Positions 37,961 through 48,177 of a DNA stretch of 64,000 nt are shown here, one piece after another. This DNA is from Aliivibrio sp. Its GTDB lineage: Bacteria > Pseudomonadota > Gammaproteobacteria > Enterobacterales > Vibrionaceae. The first letter of the stretch is position 1, and each line of letters begins with the position of its first letter. The position numbers and the translations under genes are program-made. The notes under the pieces were generated by a model. The model ran no database searches. It was not told the origin of the DNA and worked only from the letters and a program-made list of their open reading frames with translations. The stretch is taken from contig JAESQY010000087.1 of NCBI GenBank assembly GCA_016764915.1, positions 1 to 64,000 of the forward strand, read 5' to 3'.

Positions 37961-38833
37961 TTAATAAAAACTGACGGGCAGATAGAAATCTAATTCAAAC
38001 CTTTCATCATGTTCAATAAAGTGATTTCTGTGATAGTGAACATAAGCAGGGGTCGCTTTCATTTTAAGTCCTGATGTTGGTAGCCATTTTTCAAGAATTA
38101 GACTTAATTGAGGCAGCAGTTCGCCATATTTTCCAGTGAGATGAAATACCGCATGTGTCCCCCCTGGAATAACCAATTGATTAATATGCCCTCTATTTTT
38201 AATGGGCTTATCGATGACAATACAGGCCACATATCGACATGACCTTAGCTCCACTACTGCTGGGTTAGAATGATGCAGACCAAACTGTTGTGAGAAATCA
38301 CGCCCTTCATTGATCGCCCAACTGTGCAGCTCAGACCACGCATTTTTGATTGAACGGCCATAACCTTGGTGGCGAACGTAAGCCGCATGCCGTGGAGGCA
38401 CTTCGATAATTTTTGCTATAGGCGGATCCTGATGAGAAATTCTTTGGTAGCTGGTGGCGATCTCATCATCAGATAAGTAAGGTTTGTCTCGGCCACTCAT
38501 GTCACTGTTTCGCCACTGCCCTGGAGAGAGAGCGAAAAGAGTTTTAAACGCACGGCTGAATGAAGATACTAAGTTAAACCCTGCACTATGGGCAATATCC
38601 ATCACAGTGGCCGTATTATCAAACATCAATTGATTAGCAGCATATTCGAGCCGTGTACGACGAATATATTGATGAATCGACTCTCCAACCACCTGTTTAA
38701 AAATTCGATGGAAATGTTGTTCAGAATAGGCCGCGCGTTTTGCTAATTCGCTGGCCAATAAATCGCGGCTAATATCTTGATGAATATAATACAATACATC
38801 ATTTATTCGAGAAGCTTGTTGAGATTTAGACAT
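37961..38833 (-). CDS. AraC-family regulator with GyrI-like domain
   Basis: About 290 residues from the ATG at 38833 (an upstream ATG at 38908 adds an unlikely hydrophobic leader). Two helix-turn-helix units (LASELAKRAAYSEQHFHRIF; TVMDIAHSAGFNLVSSFSRA) are followed by a GyrI-like small-molecule domain (AAYVRHQGYGRSI, VVIPGG-type strands), as in Rob/SoxS-related regulators. It is divergent from an aminotransferase gene and may regulate it. Confidence 0.88.
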   Translation of the reverse strand: MSKSQQASRINDVLYYIHQDISRDLLASELAKRAAYSEQHFHRIFKQVVGESIHQYIRRTRLEYAANQLMFDNTATVMDIAHSAGFNLVSSFSRAFKTLFALSPGQWRNSDMSGRDKPYLSDDEIATSYQRISHQDPPIAKIIEVPPRHAAYVRHQGYGRSIKNAWSELHSWAINEGRDFSQQFGLHHSNPAVVELRSCRYVACIVIDKPIKNRGHINQLVIPGGTHAVFHLTGKYGELLPQLSLILEKWLPTSGLKMKATPAYVHYHRNHFIEHDERFELDFYLPVSFY

Positions 38834-38946
38834 AAGATTAAGAGATAAAGAAAAGCATAAATAGACATTATGGATAGCATAAACGGACATGTATGAAATG
38901 ACAATCAATAGTAGTCTTGTAAAAAATAGAACTGTTAGGATGATTC

Positions 38947-40095
38947 ATGGAAATTGCACAATCGCTACAACAGATACCGTCTTCGTACATTCGAGAAATC
39001 CTTGCAGCAGCAAGCAGCGACAGTGTTATTTCATTAGCAGGAGGCTTACCTGATCAAAGTACCTTTCCTATTAAATTGATGGAATCAACCTTAGCCAGAT
39101 TAACGTCTATGCCTGAGGTGTTCCAATATGGTAGTACTGAAGGGTATGGACCGCTTTTAGCTCATCTTAACGAGCTTTATCAATTACCGGATAACCATAA
39201 AGCGATGGTGTGTACCGGATCGCAGCAAGGTCTTGATCTGATTGCTCGCGCTTATATGGATCCGGGTGATAAAATTGTCATGGAAGCACCAAGCTATCTA
39301 GGTGCAATGCAAGTGTTTGGCTTGAGCCAGGCGAATATGTTAAGTGTAAGCCAAAATGACGAAGGTCCAGATACGATAGCGTTAGAGCAGATTTTTAAAG
39401 AGAATAAGATAAAGCTCTTTTATGCGGTACCTGACTTTCATAATCCAACAGGGGTGTGTTGGTCACTGGCAACTCGTCAAAAAGTGGCGGCGCTTTGTCA
39501 GCGATATGACGTGGCTTTGGTTGAAGATGCGCCATACCGAGAGCTAAGGTTCACAGGAAATGAATTGCCAATGGTGTCGAGTTTTTGCCCAGACCACTCG
39601 ATTGTATTGCGATCATTTTCAAAAATTGCGTCGCCGGGACTACGCATTGGCGTTGTGACTGGGAAAGAGAGTTACATTCAACCTTTGGTTAAGGTAAAAC
39701 AGGGTGCAGACTTGCATTCAAGCATTCCAATGCAAGCGCTGTTATTAGGTCTGTTGCAACATCCTGAGTTCGATCAGCACTTAGTTGGTATTCGAAATTT
39801 GTACCAAGCGCGTTACCAAAAGATGATGGGTGAACTTACAAAACAATTGCCTAATAACTGTTTATTAAAATCAGTAGAGGGAGGCATGTTTATTTGGTTA
39901 TCTCTCCCTGATTGCGATACCTTTCAATTGGCAAATGATTTACTAGCACAAGGTGTGGCTGTGGTGCCAAGTGATGTCTTTTATGCCAACCGCTCTGAAG
40001 TAAAATCGGCGTTAAGACTTAATTTTACTAACTCATCTCTTGAAGAGATAGAACAAGCCGTTGCGGTAATTGCAAAGCAGTTAAGCAGCCTATAA
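38947..40095 (+). CDS. PLP-dependent aminotransferase (class I/II, 2-aminoadipate type)
   Basis: 382 residues. Fold type I aminotransferase: SLAGGLPDQSTFP near the start, CTGSQQGLDLIAR, PDFHNPTGVCW, and the PLP lysine in SFSKIASPGLRIG. The LAGGLP opening and overall pattern resemble MocR-like domains and LysN 2-aminoadipate transaminases. Substrate not certain. Divergent from the AraC-type regulator. Confidence 0.85.
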   Translation: MEIAQSLQQIPSSYIREILAAASSDSVISLAGGLPDQSTFPIKLMESTLARLTSMPEVFQYGSTEGYGPLLAHLNELYQLPDNHKAMVCTGSQQGLDLIARAYMDPGDKIVMEAPSYLGAMQVFGLSQANMLSVSQNDEGPDTIALEQIFKENKIKLFYAVPDFHNPTGVCWSLATRQKVAALCQRYDVALVEDAPYRELRFTGNELPMVSSFCPDHSIVLRSFSKIASPGLRIGVVTGKESYIQPLVKVKQGADLHSSIPMQALLLGLLQHPEFDQHLVGIRNLYQARYQKMMGELTKQLPNNCLLKSVEGGMFIWLSLPDCDTFQLANDLLAQGVAVVPSDVFYANRSEVKSALRLNFTNSSLEEIEQAVAVIAKQLSSL

Positions 40096-40129
40096 TTATT
40101 AAGAGAGTTATTTGTATAAGTGAGCATAA

Positions 40130-40151
40130 AGCCCTACTGCAAGATAGGGCT
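40130..40151. terminator. Hairpin between aminotransferase and sulfatase genes
   Basis: AGCCCTA (40130-40136) pairs with TAGGGCT (40145-40151) between convergent genes; probably a two-way terminator. Confidence 0.55.
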
Positions 40152-40189
40152 ATATGGTTTTGATGATAAGCCAAAACAGAAAGGTATTC

Positions 40190-41746
40190 CTAAGTATAAG
40201 CGTTGAGTGCACTGATTGGAACTTCAGTGGCTCTCCATGGGTCGCCAGTTTTTTCTAGCCAAGGCATTAACTCTTCTGCTAGTAACTTTTCAATCAGTGA
40301 GTGGTTTTGGTCTGCGATGTTCTCCATTTGGTATGGGTCCTCTTTATTGTCATGCAAAACATAAGTTAGAGGTTTACCTACTTTCCGATCAATCATTAAA
40401 GTATAGCGCTCGGTTCTAACCCCTCTGCGTCCATAAGACTGACCACCATAAGGCATAAAAGTATAGAATTGCGAGGTCGGCTTCTCATCACCACGCTCTC
40501 CTCGAACGGTATGAGCAAAGTTGGTCCCTTCAACAGTATCAGGGATCAGCTCTTTTAGGCCCATTAAGCCGAACATAGTTGGGTATATATCAGGTGCCGA
40601 AAACAGAATCTCATCTTGATGAGGATTAAGTGTCCCAGGCCAACGAAAGATCATTGGAATACGCATGGACTCTTCAAAGTGGTTATTTTTGGTTGGTTTT
40701 CCATGTGAGCCCATACAACAACCGTGATCTGAAAAGAAAACGACCAATGTATCTTCAGTCAATTTAAGTCTATCCAGCTCATCGACAATACGTCCAAATT
40801 GCTCATCAACGCCATTAATCATGGCCATATACTCTTTGAAAAAGTCAGGGCCATAACCTTCTAGGTACTCTTTGTCCCACTGGACGTTAGGGCGGTTATT
40901 AAGTTGTTTTGAGCTTTTGTTTTGGAAGCGGTCAAGATATTTTTGCGGCACTTGATCGTATGGTGAATGGGGAGGGTTCATAGAGATGACTAGAGAGAAT
41001 GGTTGGTCGCTGTCTCTGTAATCACCATTTTCATTTTGTAAGTATTTTATGGCGATATCAGCTTCATGTTCAGGACTCCACTGATTTATCCTAAGTGGTT
41101 TATCTCGCGGAGTATCGTTAGTCCAATACATGGGCGTTAAATGCTTGTCATAAGTCCCATATGAGTACCAAAAATCAAAACCGTGACGGTGATCTGGAGC
41201 TGTCCAATCATTCCAGTAACGCCCTTCCATCGGATTATTATAGCTAGGAATATACGGCGCATTAGGTGTGTCTAGGTGCCACTTTCCTATGTAACCTAAG
41301 CTATACCCCTGCTCTTTTAGAATATCAGACCAAGTTCGAGTGTTTTTTTTCAATTCAATGCCAAAATCTTTACCACCAAACTTTCCGCTTGTCGCGGTAT
41401 GACTGTTGCCTTGAATGCCATTTCGATATGGGTATTGACCTGTCATTAACATCCCACGGAAAGGGGTACAAAGTGGAAAATTTGAAACAGCTTGCTTTAA
41501 CACTACGCCCTGATTAGCAAATTTATTTATATTTGGTGTTAGCGATGGATCTTGGTTCACAAAACCCTGCGCTTGAGCTCTCATTTCATCAGGAAATATG
41601 ATTAATAAGTTAGGCTTTTTCTTATTGTTCTGTTTGTCTACACGCATTGTTTGATTTGAAGTACTGCATCCTGCGGTAATTGATGTCGCAGCAACGGCAC
41701 TTGTTGCCACCATTCCTTTGAGTAAACCTCGTCGACTAATTGACAT
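40190..41746 (-). CDS. Sulfatase (S1 family, Cys-type), Tat-exported
   Basis: 518 residues. Twin-arginine motif SRRGLLKG at residues 4-11 and a probable lipobox ending TAGC (C27), so a Tat-exported lipoprotein is likely. The alkaline-phosphatase-like fold shows metal Asp in FPDE (D53), the formylglycine site CTPFR (C93), GKWH, and FFSDHG. The Cys must be converted to formylglycine by the maturase encoded at 56377-57624. In this locus it should remove sulfate from chondroitin-type sugars; the position (GalNAc-4, GalNAc-6 or uronate-2) is not decided by sequence reading. TTAAGGAG precedes the ATG. Confidence 0.9.
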   Translation of the reverse strand: MSISRRGLLKGMVATSAVAATSITAGCSTSNQTMRVDKQNNKKKPNLLIIFPDEMRAQAQGFVNQDPSLTPNINKFANQGVVLKQAVSNFPLCTPFRGMLMTGQYPYRNGIQGNSHTATSGKFGGKDFGIELKKNTRTWSDILKEQGYSLGYIGKWHLDTPNAPYIPSYNNPMEGRYWNDWTAPDHRHGFDFWYSYGTYDKHLTPMYWTNDTPRDKPLRINQWSPEHEADIAIKYLQNENGDYRDSDQPFSLVISMNPPHSPYDQVPQKYLDRFQNKSSKQLNNRPNVQWDKEYLEGYGPDFFKEYMAMINGVDEQFGRIVDELDRLKLTEDTLVVFFSDHGCCMGSHGKPTKNNHFEESMRIPMIFRWPGTLNPHQDEILFSAPDIYPTMFGLMGLKELIPDTVEGTNFAHTVRGERGDEKPTSQFYTFMPYGGQSYGRRGVRTERYTLMIDRKVGKPLTYVLHDNKEDPYQMENIADQNHSLIEKLLAEELMPWLEKTGDPWRATEVPISALNAYT

Positions 41747-42170
41747 TTTCTGCTCCTTAATATAGATGTGGAAAGAAAGTTATTTCATCGCTTTCATCCC
41801 GTAGATTAGCTACAAGCCTCCGGTTGCTTACGAAGCGTAAGTGATCGAAAGTTAATCATCTGTGTTTGTGATCACATAAAAGAGATTGAGTGGTTTACTT
41901 AACGCCATAAGCAAAAATGAAAGTAGTTTTACTGTAAGTAACAGCATATATTTTCGTTTAATGTTTGGAGTTATCTCTTTCGAAGGATATGATTATCAGC
42001 TATACGTAACAATATGTAAGATTCAATTGTATTTTACGAAAGATATCGAAAGATTGTGAAAGAGATCAAGCTTTTCATATACTGACGTTGTTGCTAATGA
42101 AAATGGGTGTAAGATTATTTCGAAATCAAACGAAAGCAATTTTGTTGATTTCAAAAGGAGACAAATAAAA
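41747..42170. promoter_or_regulatory. Divergent control region with phased GAAAG sites (AgaR operators)
   Basis: Between the divergent sulfatase and agaR genes, GAAAG occurs at 42038, 42048 and 42058, exactly 10 bp apart, with GAAAT/GAAAG at 42122 and 42132 again 10 apart. Single copies lie near 41847 and in CTTTCG at 41977. The E. coli AgaR operator is likewise a series of TTTC-type units. No gene is seen in this 424-bp gap. Confidence 0.65.
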
Positions 42171-42947
42171 ATGAAAAGTGCTGTCGAAAGGCGCATGGAA
42201 ATCGTCACAGTGGTAAACCAAGATGGTAAAGCACGTGTTGAAGACCTTGCTGCACAGTTTAATGTCTCAAGCGTTACTATTCGTAGTGATCTGAGTTTTC
42301 TGGAAAAGAACGGCTATGTGGTTCGATCTCATGGTGCGGCGATTCCGAATACTGGAGTAATTGCGGAGCTATCGGTTCAAGAGAAGAGACGTCAAAATAT
42401 AGGCGTTAAGACTTTGATTGGCCAAGCAGCTGTCAGTTTAATTACGAATGGTGACACTATTATTCTAGATTCAGGAACGACGACCAGAGAGATCGCAGCG
42501 AGTGTGAAATCTTTAGATAGTTTAGTCGTTATGACCAATGGTCTGGATGTGGCAATGGAGTTGTCATCAGCACCTCATATAGAGGTCCTGATGTCTGGTG
42601 GCGTTCTTAGAAAGAATGCACTCTCTTTTTCTGGCTCTCAAGCCGAAGCAAGCTTAAAGAACTATCGTTTTGATAAGGTATTTTTAGGTGTAGATGGCTT
42701 CGATTTAAGAGCAGGTATCACTACACATAATGAGCAAGAAGCTAGTTTGAACCGCTTAATGTGTGAAATTTCTGAACAAGTAATTGCCGTTGCAGATTCC
42801 ACTAAATTTGGGAAACGCAGCTGTCATATGATTCGAGAGTTCGGAAATATTGATGTCTTAGTTACTGATGCGGGCATTCCCGAAGAGTATTTACAAGGTC
42901 TTCGAGATATGAAAGTTGAGGTAATAGTAGTAGATAAAGAGAGCTAA
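42171..42947 (+). CDS. agaR: DeoR-family repressor AgaR
   Basis: 258 residues. N-terminal helix-turn-helix (ARVEDLAAQFNVSSVTIRSD, LEKNGYVVRSHGAAI) and a C-terminal sugar-phosphate sensor domain (DSGTTTREIAAS, GVDGFDLRAGITTHNEQEA). It is first in the GalNAc/GAG operon, and its gene is preceded by AAAAGGAG. By homology it represses the locus and is released by a phosphorylated amino sugar. It most likely binds the phased GAAAG sites here and before the PL8/anSME and kbaY genes. Confidence 0.9.
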   Translation: MKSAVERRMEIVTVVNQDGKARVEDLAAQFNVSSVTIRSDLSFLEKNGYVVRSHGAAIPNTGVIAELSVQEKRRQNIGVKTLIGQAAVSLITNGDTIILDSGTTTREIAASVKSLDSLVVMTNGLDVAMELSSAPHIEVLMSGGVLRKNALSFSGSQAEASLKNYRFDKVFLGVDGFDLRAGITTHNEQEASLNRLMCEISEQVIAVADSTKFGKRSCHMIREFGNIDVLVTDAGIPEEYLQGLRDMKVEVIVVDKES

Positions 42948-42993
42948 AACACTGACTCCATAATCACGTTTAGAATGTATTGTGGAGTTAGTA

Positions 42994-44280
42994 ATGAATA
43001 CCCTTCAAAATCTCGTGCAACGTCATAAAGCTGGCGATAATTGTGGAATATATTCTGTCTGTTCAGCTCACCCGCTGGTAATAGAAGCTGCATTATCTCA
43101 GGCATTGAGTGATAAATCTGTACTGCTAATTGAAGCGACGTCAAATCAAGTTGATCAATTTGGTGGTTACACAGGAATGACACCAATAGATTTTAGAAAC
43201 TTTGTTTTAGATAAAGCTGAGCAACTAAAATTTCCAACTGAAAACCTCATTTTTGGTGGTGATCACTTAGGTCCAAACCGCTGGCAACACCTTAATGCTA
43301 ATGCTGCGATGGAATATTCGGATCAACTTATCGTCGCATATGTAGCCGCAGGTTTCAAAAAAATCCATCTTGATTGCAGTATGTCATGTGCTGATGACCC
43401 AACCCCACTTTCTGATGAGATCGTCGCAAGTAGAGCTGCAAGGTTGGCCAAAATGGCTGAAGAAACGGCAGTTAACGAATTTGGATACAGTGATATTGTT
43501 TATATTATTGGTACAGAAGTTCCTGTTCCTGGTGGTGCAGCTGAAGAGCTAGATGAGTTAGAGATCACCTCTCCCGAAGCAGCAAGAAAAACAATAAATT
43601 GTCATTACAATGCATTTAATAGTGCCGGTGTACTACCGTGCTGGAGCCGAGTGATTGGTTTAGTCGTACAGCCTGGTGTTGAATTCGACCACACCGGCGT
43701 TATTGATTATTGTCCAGAAAAAACGACCGAATTAAGTACAGTCGTTGATGATTATGAATTTATGGTATTTGAAGCTCATTCAACCGATTACCAGACAGAT
43801 AATGCGTATAAAGAGTTAGTGAAAGATCATTTTGCTATTTTAAAGGTAGGCCCTGCGCTCACTTTTGCAATGCGAGAAGCGCTTTTTAATCTTTGCGATA
43901 TTGAAGAGCAGATTATCGCCAAAGCACACTGTAGTAACTTGAGAGAACAGATTGAAATTCAAATGTGCGAAGCACCTGAATATTGGCAAAAGTACTATCA
44001 AGGTAGTGAGGTAGAACAACGTTTTTCTCGCTGCTTCAGTTTCAGTGATCGCATTCGTTACTACTGGCCTAACCTACGAATTAATGCGGCTCAAGAGAAG
44101 CTTTTTACCAATTTGACTCGCACAAATATTCCATTGCCTTTATTAAGTCAGTACCTTCCTGAACAGTTTCATGCTGTAAGAGAAGGAAGGATCGACTCTA
44201 ATCCAAAATCACTCATTATCGACAAGATTCGTCAGGTTTTGCGTAGTTACGCAAAGGCAAGCAAGCAAAATAGAGATTAA
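42994..44280 (+). CDS. kbaZ: Tagatose-1,6-bisphosphate aldolase accessory subunit
   Basis: About 428 residues; KbaZ/GatZ family, needed for stability and activity of the catalytic KbaY subunit. Family phrases: [55 protein letters not shown] and [10 protein letters not shown]. The ATG at 42994 with TGGAG before it is preferred to the in-frame GTG at 42982. Its partner kbaY lies 17 kb away at the far end of the locus rather than beside it. Confidence 0.93.
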   Translation: MNTLQNLVQRHKAGDNCGIYSVCSAHPLVIEAALSQALSDKSVLLIEATSNQVDQFGGYTGMTPIDFRNFVLDKAEQLKFPTENLIFGGDHLGPNRWQHLNANAAMEYSDQLIVAYVAAGFKKIHLDCSMSCADDPTPLSDEIVASRAARLAKMAEETAVNEFGYSDIVYIIGTEVPVPGGAAEELDELEITSPEAARKTINCHYNAFNSAGVLPCWSRVIGLVVQPGVEFDHTGVIDYCPEKTTELSTVVDDYEFMVFEAHSTDYQTDNAYKELVKDHFAILKVGPALTFAMREALFNLCDIEEQIIAKAHCSNLREQIEIQMCEAPEYWQKYYQGSEVEQRFSRCFSFSDRIRYYWPNLRINAAQEKLFTNLTRTNIPLPLLSQYLPEQFHAVREGRIDSNPKSLIIDKIRQVLRSYAKASKQNRD

Positions 44281-44292
44281 GAGGTACTTTAT

Positions 44293-45471
44293 ATGAATCA
44301 TTTTCTTGGTTATTCAGAGTCAACTTTAAAAAAAGAGTCGGCATATTGGACTGCAAAAGAGATCACTCAACAGCCTTCAAGTTGGCGAAAAACAGCCGCA
44401 ATCATTGATGAGTGTTCAACTGCGATTGATGCTTTTTTAGAAATAATCTACGGGCATGAAAACCTACGTATTATCCTAACGGGAGCGGGAACTTCTGCGT
44501 TTGCAGGGGTATCGATTGCACCTGCTTTGACTAGCATATTAAAACGACGAGTTGAAGCTATTGCAACAACCGATATTGTCTCCAATCCTGGTCAATATTT
44601 TGCAGAGGATATTCCAACGCTCGTTGTCTCTTTTGCACGTTCGGGTAATAGCCCGGAGAGTGTTGCTGCTGTCGACTTAGCTAATCAATGCCTTTCAAAT
44701 TGTTTCCACTTGGTTTTAACATGCAACAGCGGTGGTGAATTGTATCGTCGTTGCGCTAATGACGCTAATTCTCTGGTTTTATTAATGCCAGAAGAGACAA
44801 ATGATAAGTCATTTGCGATGACGTCAAGCTTTTCTTCTATGTTATTGGCTTCATTCTCAATACTAACTCGAAAAAATAAGCATTCGAAAGATATCGAAAG
44901 TATTTGTAAGTGTTCTGAGAGCTTGCTCAAAGAAATCAATACAAACATCGTGGATACTGCTAAGCATGATTTCTCAAGAGTTATTTACTTAGGAAGTGGT
45001 GGAATGCAAGGGTTAGCAAGAGAGTCAGCATTGAAATTACTAGAGTTAACAGCGGGTAAGGTTATTGCTTGTTATGACTCCCCTTTAGGTTTCCGACATG
45101 GGCCGAAATCTATTGTAAATGACAAAACTTTCATTGTTGTATTCATCTCAAACAACGCTTATACCCGTCAATATGACTTGGACCTTTTGGTAGAACTTCG
45201 CCGAGATAATCGCGCAAGTAAGGTCCTTGCTATCACGGCGCAAATAGATGACAGAGTAGTAGATGGTGATTTTATTCATGTACCAAACATGGAAATAGCT
45301 TCAGATGTAGAACTTCTATTTCCATATATGCTGTTCGCCCAAATCTATTCGTTCCATCGTGCACTTGAGTTAGGGAATACCCCTGATAATCCATGCCCGA
45401 GTGGTGAAGTTAATCGCGTCGTGCAGGGTGTAACTGTTCATAAATTTGAAAATATTAAGAAGGTAGGTTAG
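44293..45471 (+). CDS. agaS: AgaS, galactosamine-6-phosphate deaminase/isomerase
   Basis: 392 residues with two SIS domains (LTGAGTSAFAG; SFARSGNSPESVAA; SPLGFRHGPKS). AgaS converts galactosamine-6-phosphate to tagatose-6-phosphate with loss of ammonia. It follows kbaZ by 12 bp. The next step, tagatose-6-phosphate kinase, has no gene here; in E. coli K-12 PfkA does it. Confidence 0.93.
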   Translation: MNHFLGYSESTLKKESAYWTAKEITQQPSSWRKTAAIIDECSTAIDAFLEIIYGHENLRIILTGAGTSAFAGVSIAPALTSILKRRVEAIATTDIVSNPGQYFAEDIPTLVVSFARSGNSPESVAAVDLANQCLSNCFHLVLTCNSGGELYRRCANDANSLVLLMPEETNDKSFAMTSSFSSMLLASFSILTRKNKHSKDIESICKCSESLLKEINTNIVDTAKHDFSRVIYLGSGGMQGLARESALKLLELTAGKVIACYDSPLGFRHGPKSIVNDKTFIVVFISNNAYTRQYDLDLLVELRRDNRASKVLAITAQIDDRVVDGDFIHVPNMEIASDVELLFPYMLFAQIYSFHRALELGNTPDNPCPSGEVNRVVQGVTVHKFENIKKVG

Positions 45472-45473
45472 CT

Positions 45474-45974
45474 ATGACTGGACCAAATATAGTGTGGACG
45501 CGAATTGACGAGCGACTTCTTCATGGACAGATACGCATCACATGGGGAAAACACACAGAAGCGAATTTAATATTAGTAGCAAATGATGATGCGGCTGACG
45601 GAGAAAATTCAGCATTCATGCAAGCGGGTATGAAAGCATCAGCAGGCGGTGAATATGCAGTTCGATTTTTTTCAATTAAAAAAACCATCGATGTCATCAA
45701 CAAGGCATCACCAAAACAGAAGATTTTTATACTTTGTAATAAACCCTCTGATGTTGCACGACTTGTAGAGGGAGGAGTACCAATCTCTCACTGCAATGTT
45801 GGCAATATGCACTATCACGACGGAAAGCGCCAGATAGCAAAAACAGTATCGGTTGATGATAACGATATTGATGCTTTTGAACGCATGTTAGCAAAAGGGG
45901 TGACTTGTACAGTGCAAAACACTCCTGACCAAAAACCAATAGATGTTATTGAACTTGCCAAGAGAACTGCGTAA
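45474..45974 (+). CDS. agaV: PTS mannose-family EIIB (AgaV-like)
   Basis: 166 residues. RIDERLLHGQI carries the phosphorylation site His17. Takes phosphate from EIIA and passes it to the sugar during uptake. Starts 2 bp after agaS with AGGTAGG as ribosome site. This component type occurs both in GalNAc systems and in the GAG-disaccharide PTS of streptococci. Confidence 0.92.
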   Translation: MTGPNIVWTRIDERLLHGQIRITWGKHTEANLILVANDDAADGENSAFMQAGMKASAGGEYAVRFFSIKKTIDVINKASPKQKIFILCNKPSDVARLVEGGVPISHCNVGNMHYHDGKRQIAKTVSVDDNDIDAFERMLAKGVTCTVQNTPDQKPIDVIELAKRTA

Positions 45975-46018
45975 CGACTCTTGGCCCTAAAAACAGAGAC
46001 ATATACAAGGAGTAAATC

Positions 46019-46786
46019 ATGATCTTTGAAGCGTCAATGGTCGCAATTTGGGCATTCTTTTGTGGTATCGATAAATACGATGTTGCATTGAATATCCACC
46101 GACCACTTATCACAGGGCCAGTAGTTGGCCTAATCATGGGCGATATGCAAACCGGTTTGATTGCGGGCGCTACTTTAGAACTAGCTTGGTTAGGGTTAGT
46201 GCCAAATGCTGGAGCTCAGCCGCCTGATGTCACTATGGGTACGATTGCTGCAGTGGCATTTGCCGTGATGACAGGTCAGTCTGCCGAGGTTGCTATGGGC
46301 GTAGGGATGCCAATTGCTGTCTTAATGCAGATGTTAATTATCGGTTTCTTCGCACTTACCTCATTCACCATGGGCAAAGCGGACGAATATGCACAAGAAG
46401 CAAATCCTGGAGGAATTGATCGGCTACTAATTTCAACTATCGGGGCACGCGCGCTGCTGTACGCCGTCATTGCTTTTGCTACGGTCTATTTTGGAGAACA
46501 CGGCGCTGCTTGGATTGATGAAAATGCACCAACGGTATTACTAGAAGGTTTAGGCATAGGTGCAAAAATGGTTCCGGCAATTGGTTTTGCTATGTTACTT
46601 AAAATTATGTGGTCCAAAGAAGTATCTGGCGTGTTTTTTATTGGTTTCGTGATGACCACATATCTTCACCTACCTATTATGGCCGTTGCGATTCTAGGCG
46701 CATCTGCAGCAGCACTTTATTATTTCTTTAGTGGAAATAATGGGAATTCAAACAATCAAGCAGAGGAATTTGAAGATGGCATCTGA
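46019..46786 (+). CDS. agaW: PTS mannose-family EIIC (AgaW-like)
   Basis: 255 residues, about seven membrane segments, with the EIIC-Man pattern RPLITGPVVGLIMGDMQTG and LELAWLGLVPNAGAQPPD. Forms the sugar channel with EIID. AAGGAG precedes the ATG. Its end overlaps the EIID start by 11 bp. Confidence 0.92.
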   Translation: MIFEASMVAIWAFFCGIDKYDVALNIHRPLITGPVVGLIMGDMQTGLIAGATLELAWLGLVPNAGAQPPDVTMGTIAAVAFAVMTGQSAEVAMGVGMPIAVLMQMLIIGFFALTSFTMGKADEYAQEANPGGIDRLLISTIGARALLYAVIAFATVYFGEHGAAWIDENAPTVLLEGLGIGAKMVPAIGFAMLLKIMWSKEVSGVFFIGFVMTTYLHLPIMAVAILGASAAALYYFFSGNNGNSNNQAEEFEDGI

Positions 46787-47669
46787 TATTACAGCTGGCA
46801 CTTTAACAGAGACAAACACTAAAGTGCGTGAGAATTTGATTGATGGGCTTGACTCATACGAAGATACGACTCCCCGTAAAGTGATCAGTAAAAAAGATCT
46901 ATGGATCTGTGCTATTCGCGGGCTGTTTATGGAAGGAAATTTTAACTTTGAACGGATGCAGGCTGGAGGTTTTGCCTACTCCATTATTCCAGCATTAAAA
47001 AAGATACATGGAAATAATAAAGGTGACTTGGCAAAAGCATTAAAGAACCATCTGCAATTTTTTAACGCAAGTCCGAAATTATTTACTTTTTTACTCGGCA
47101 CTTCTATTGCGATGGAAGAGAACAAAGAGAAACCATCTACCGTTAATGTTATGAAAGTTGCGGGTATGGGACCAACGGGAGGTATTGGTGATGCTATTGA
47201 CCATATGACGTTAATGCCGTTAACACTAGCACTAGGTGCCTCTATTGCGATAGATGGTTCTATTGCAGGTCCGTTTGTCTTTTTCTTTATGTATCAAATT
47301 GTCCATTTTTTTGTTTATTTTGGTTTGATGTTCATGGGTTACAAAGCAGGTACCGCTGCAATGGTAAACATGGGTGATACCACAGAAAAAATAGCGAAAG
47401 CGGCCAATATAATGGGTATTTTTGTTATTGGCGCATTGTCGGCAACATTTATACGGGTGCAAACTACCGCATCACTAGAGCTGGGAGGTAAAGCGGTTGA
47501 ATTACAGACTGCGCTCTTCGATAAGATAATGCCAAATTTATTACCTTTAGCGTTGGTATTTTTAATGTTGAAACTGGTGAAAGGTACTGGGTTTTGGGCA
47601 AAACCCCCTGTACTCATCTTCTCAACACTGGCAGCAGGTGTGGTTGGACATGTGTTAGGAATTATGTAG
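46776..47669 (+). CDS. agaE: PTS mannose-family EIID (AgaE-like)
   Basis: About 297 residues from the ATG at 46776 (AGAGGAA before it; an open frame to 46731 is not needed). Family phrases: NFNFERMQAGGFAYSIIPAL, MGPTGGIGDAID and GTSIAMEE. Membrane part is C-terminal. Second channel subunit with EIIC. Confidence 0.92.
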   Translation: MASDITAGTLTETNTKVRENLIDGLDSYEDTTPRKVISKKDLWICAIRGLFMEGNFNFERMQAGGFAYSIIPALKKIHGNNKGDLAKALKNHLQFFNASPKLFTFLLGTSIAMEENKEKPSTVNVMKVAGMGPTGGIGDAIDHMTLMPLTLALGASIAIDGSIAGPFVFFFMYQIVHFFVYFGLMFMGYKAGTAAMVNMGDTTEKIAKAANIMGIFVIGALSATFIRVQTTASLELGGKAVELQTALFDKIMPNLLPLALVFLMLKLVKGTGFWAKPPVLIFSTLAAGVVGHVLGIM

Positions 47670-47693
47670 TTCAACACATTAACAAAAATGAAA

Positions 47694-47714
47694 AAGGGGG
47701 AGAGTCTCCCCCTT
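47694..47714 (+). other. GC-rich hairpin inside the PTS operon
   Basis: AAGGGGGAG (47694-47702) pairs perfectly with CTCCCCCTT (47706-47714) around a 3-base loop, between the EIID and EIIA genes. No T run, so it is likelier an mRNA stability or processing element than a terminator. Confidence 0.6.
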
Positions 47715-47731
47715 AACAAGGGAATATAGTC

Positions 47732-48175
47732 ATGATTGGTATTGTTGTGTCAGGTCACATAAATTTTGCTTCAGGCATTCAGTCAGCTGTAAAAGCGATT
47801 GCCGGAGAACAGGAACAAATGCTGTATATTGATTTTGTCGAATCCATGACAACTGAAACATTAGAAGACGAACTGCGCAAAGCAGCAACAGAGGTTGATA
47901 CTGGTGACGGTGTTCTTTTCTTAATGGACATACCAGGAGGTTCTCCTGCAAATCGAGCACTTGCTATTCTTATGGACACAGAAAATGTGGAGTTAATAGC
48001 AGGAGCGAATTTGCCGATGATTGCAAATGCCGCATTCGAAAGAGATGACGTAAACATAAAAGAGTTAGTAAACATATTATTAGAAATTGGTGCTGAATGC
48101 ATGCAAGACATGCGTAAGCAACTTGAACTCGTCATGGCACAAGAACCTGAAGCAATATGCGAAGGTGGGTTGTAA
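47732..48175 (+). CDS. agaF: PTS mannose-family EIIA (AgaF-like)
   Basis: 147 residues. MIGIVVSGHINFASGIQSA places the phospho-acceptor His at position 9; LFLMDIPGGSPANRAL is also typical. Takes phosphate from HPr and gives it to EIIB. With EIIB, C and D it completes a four-part PTS. Confidence 0.92.
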   Translation: MIGIVVSGHINFASGIQSAVKAIAGEQEQMLYIDFVESMTTETLEDELRKAATEVDTGDGVLFLMDIPGGSPANRALAILMDTENVELIAGANLPMIANAAFERDDVNIKELVNILLEIGAECMQDMRKQLELVMAQEPEAICEGGL

Positions 48176-48177
48176 CG

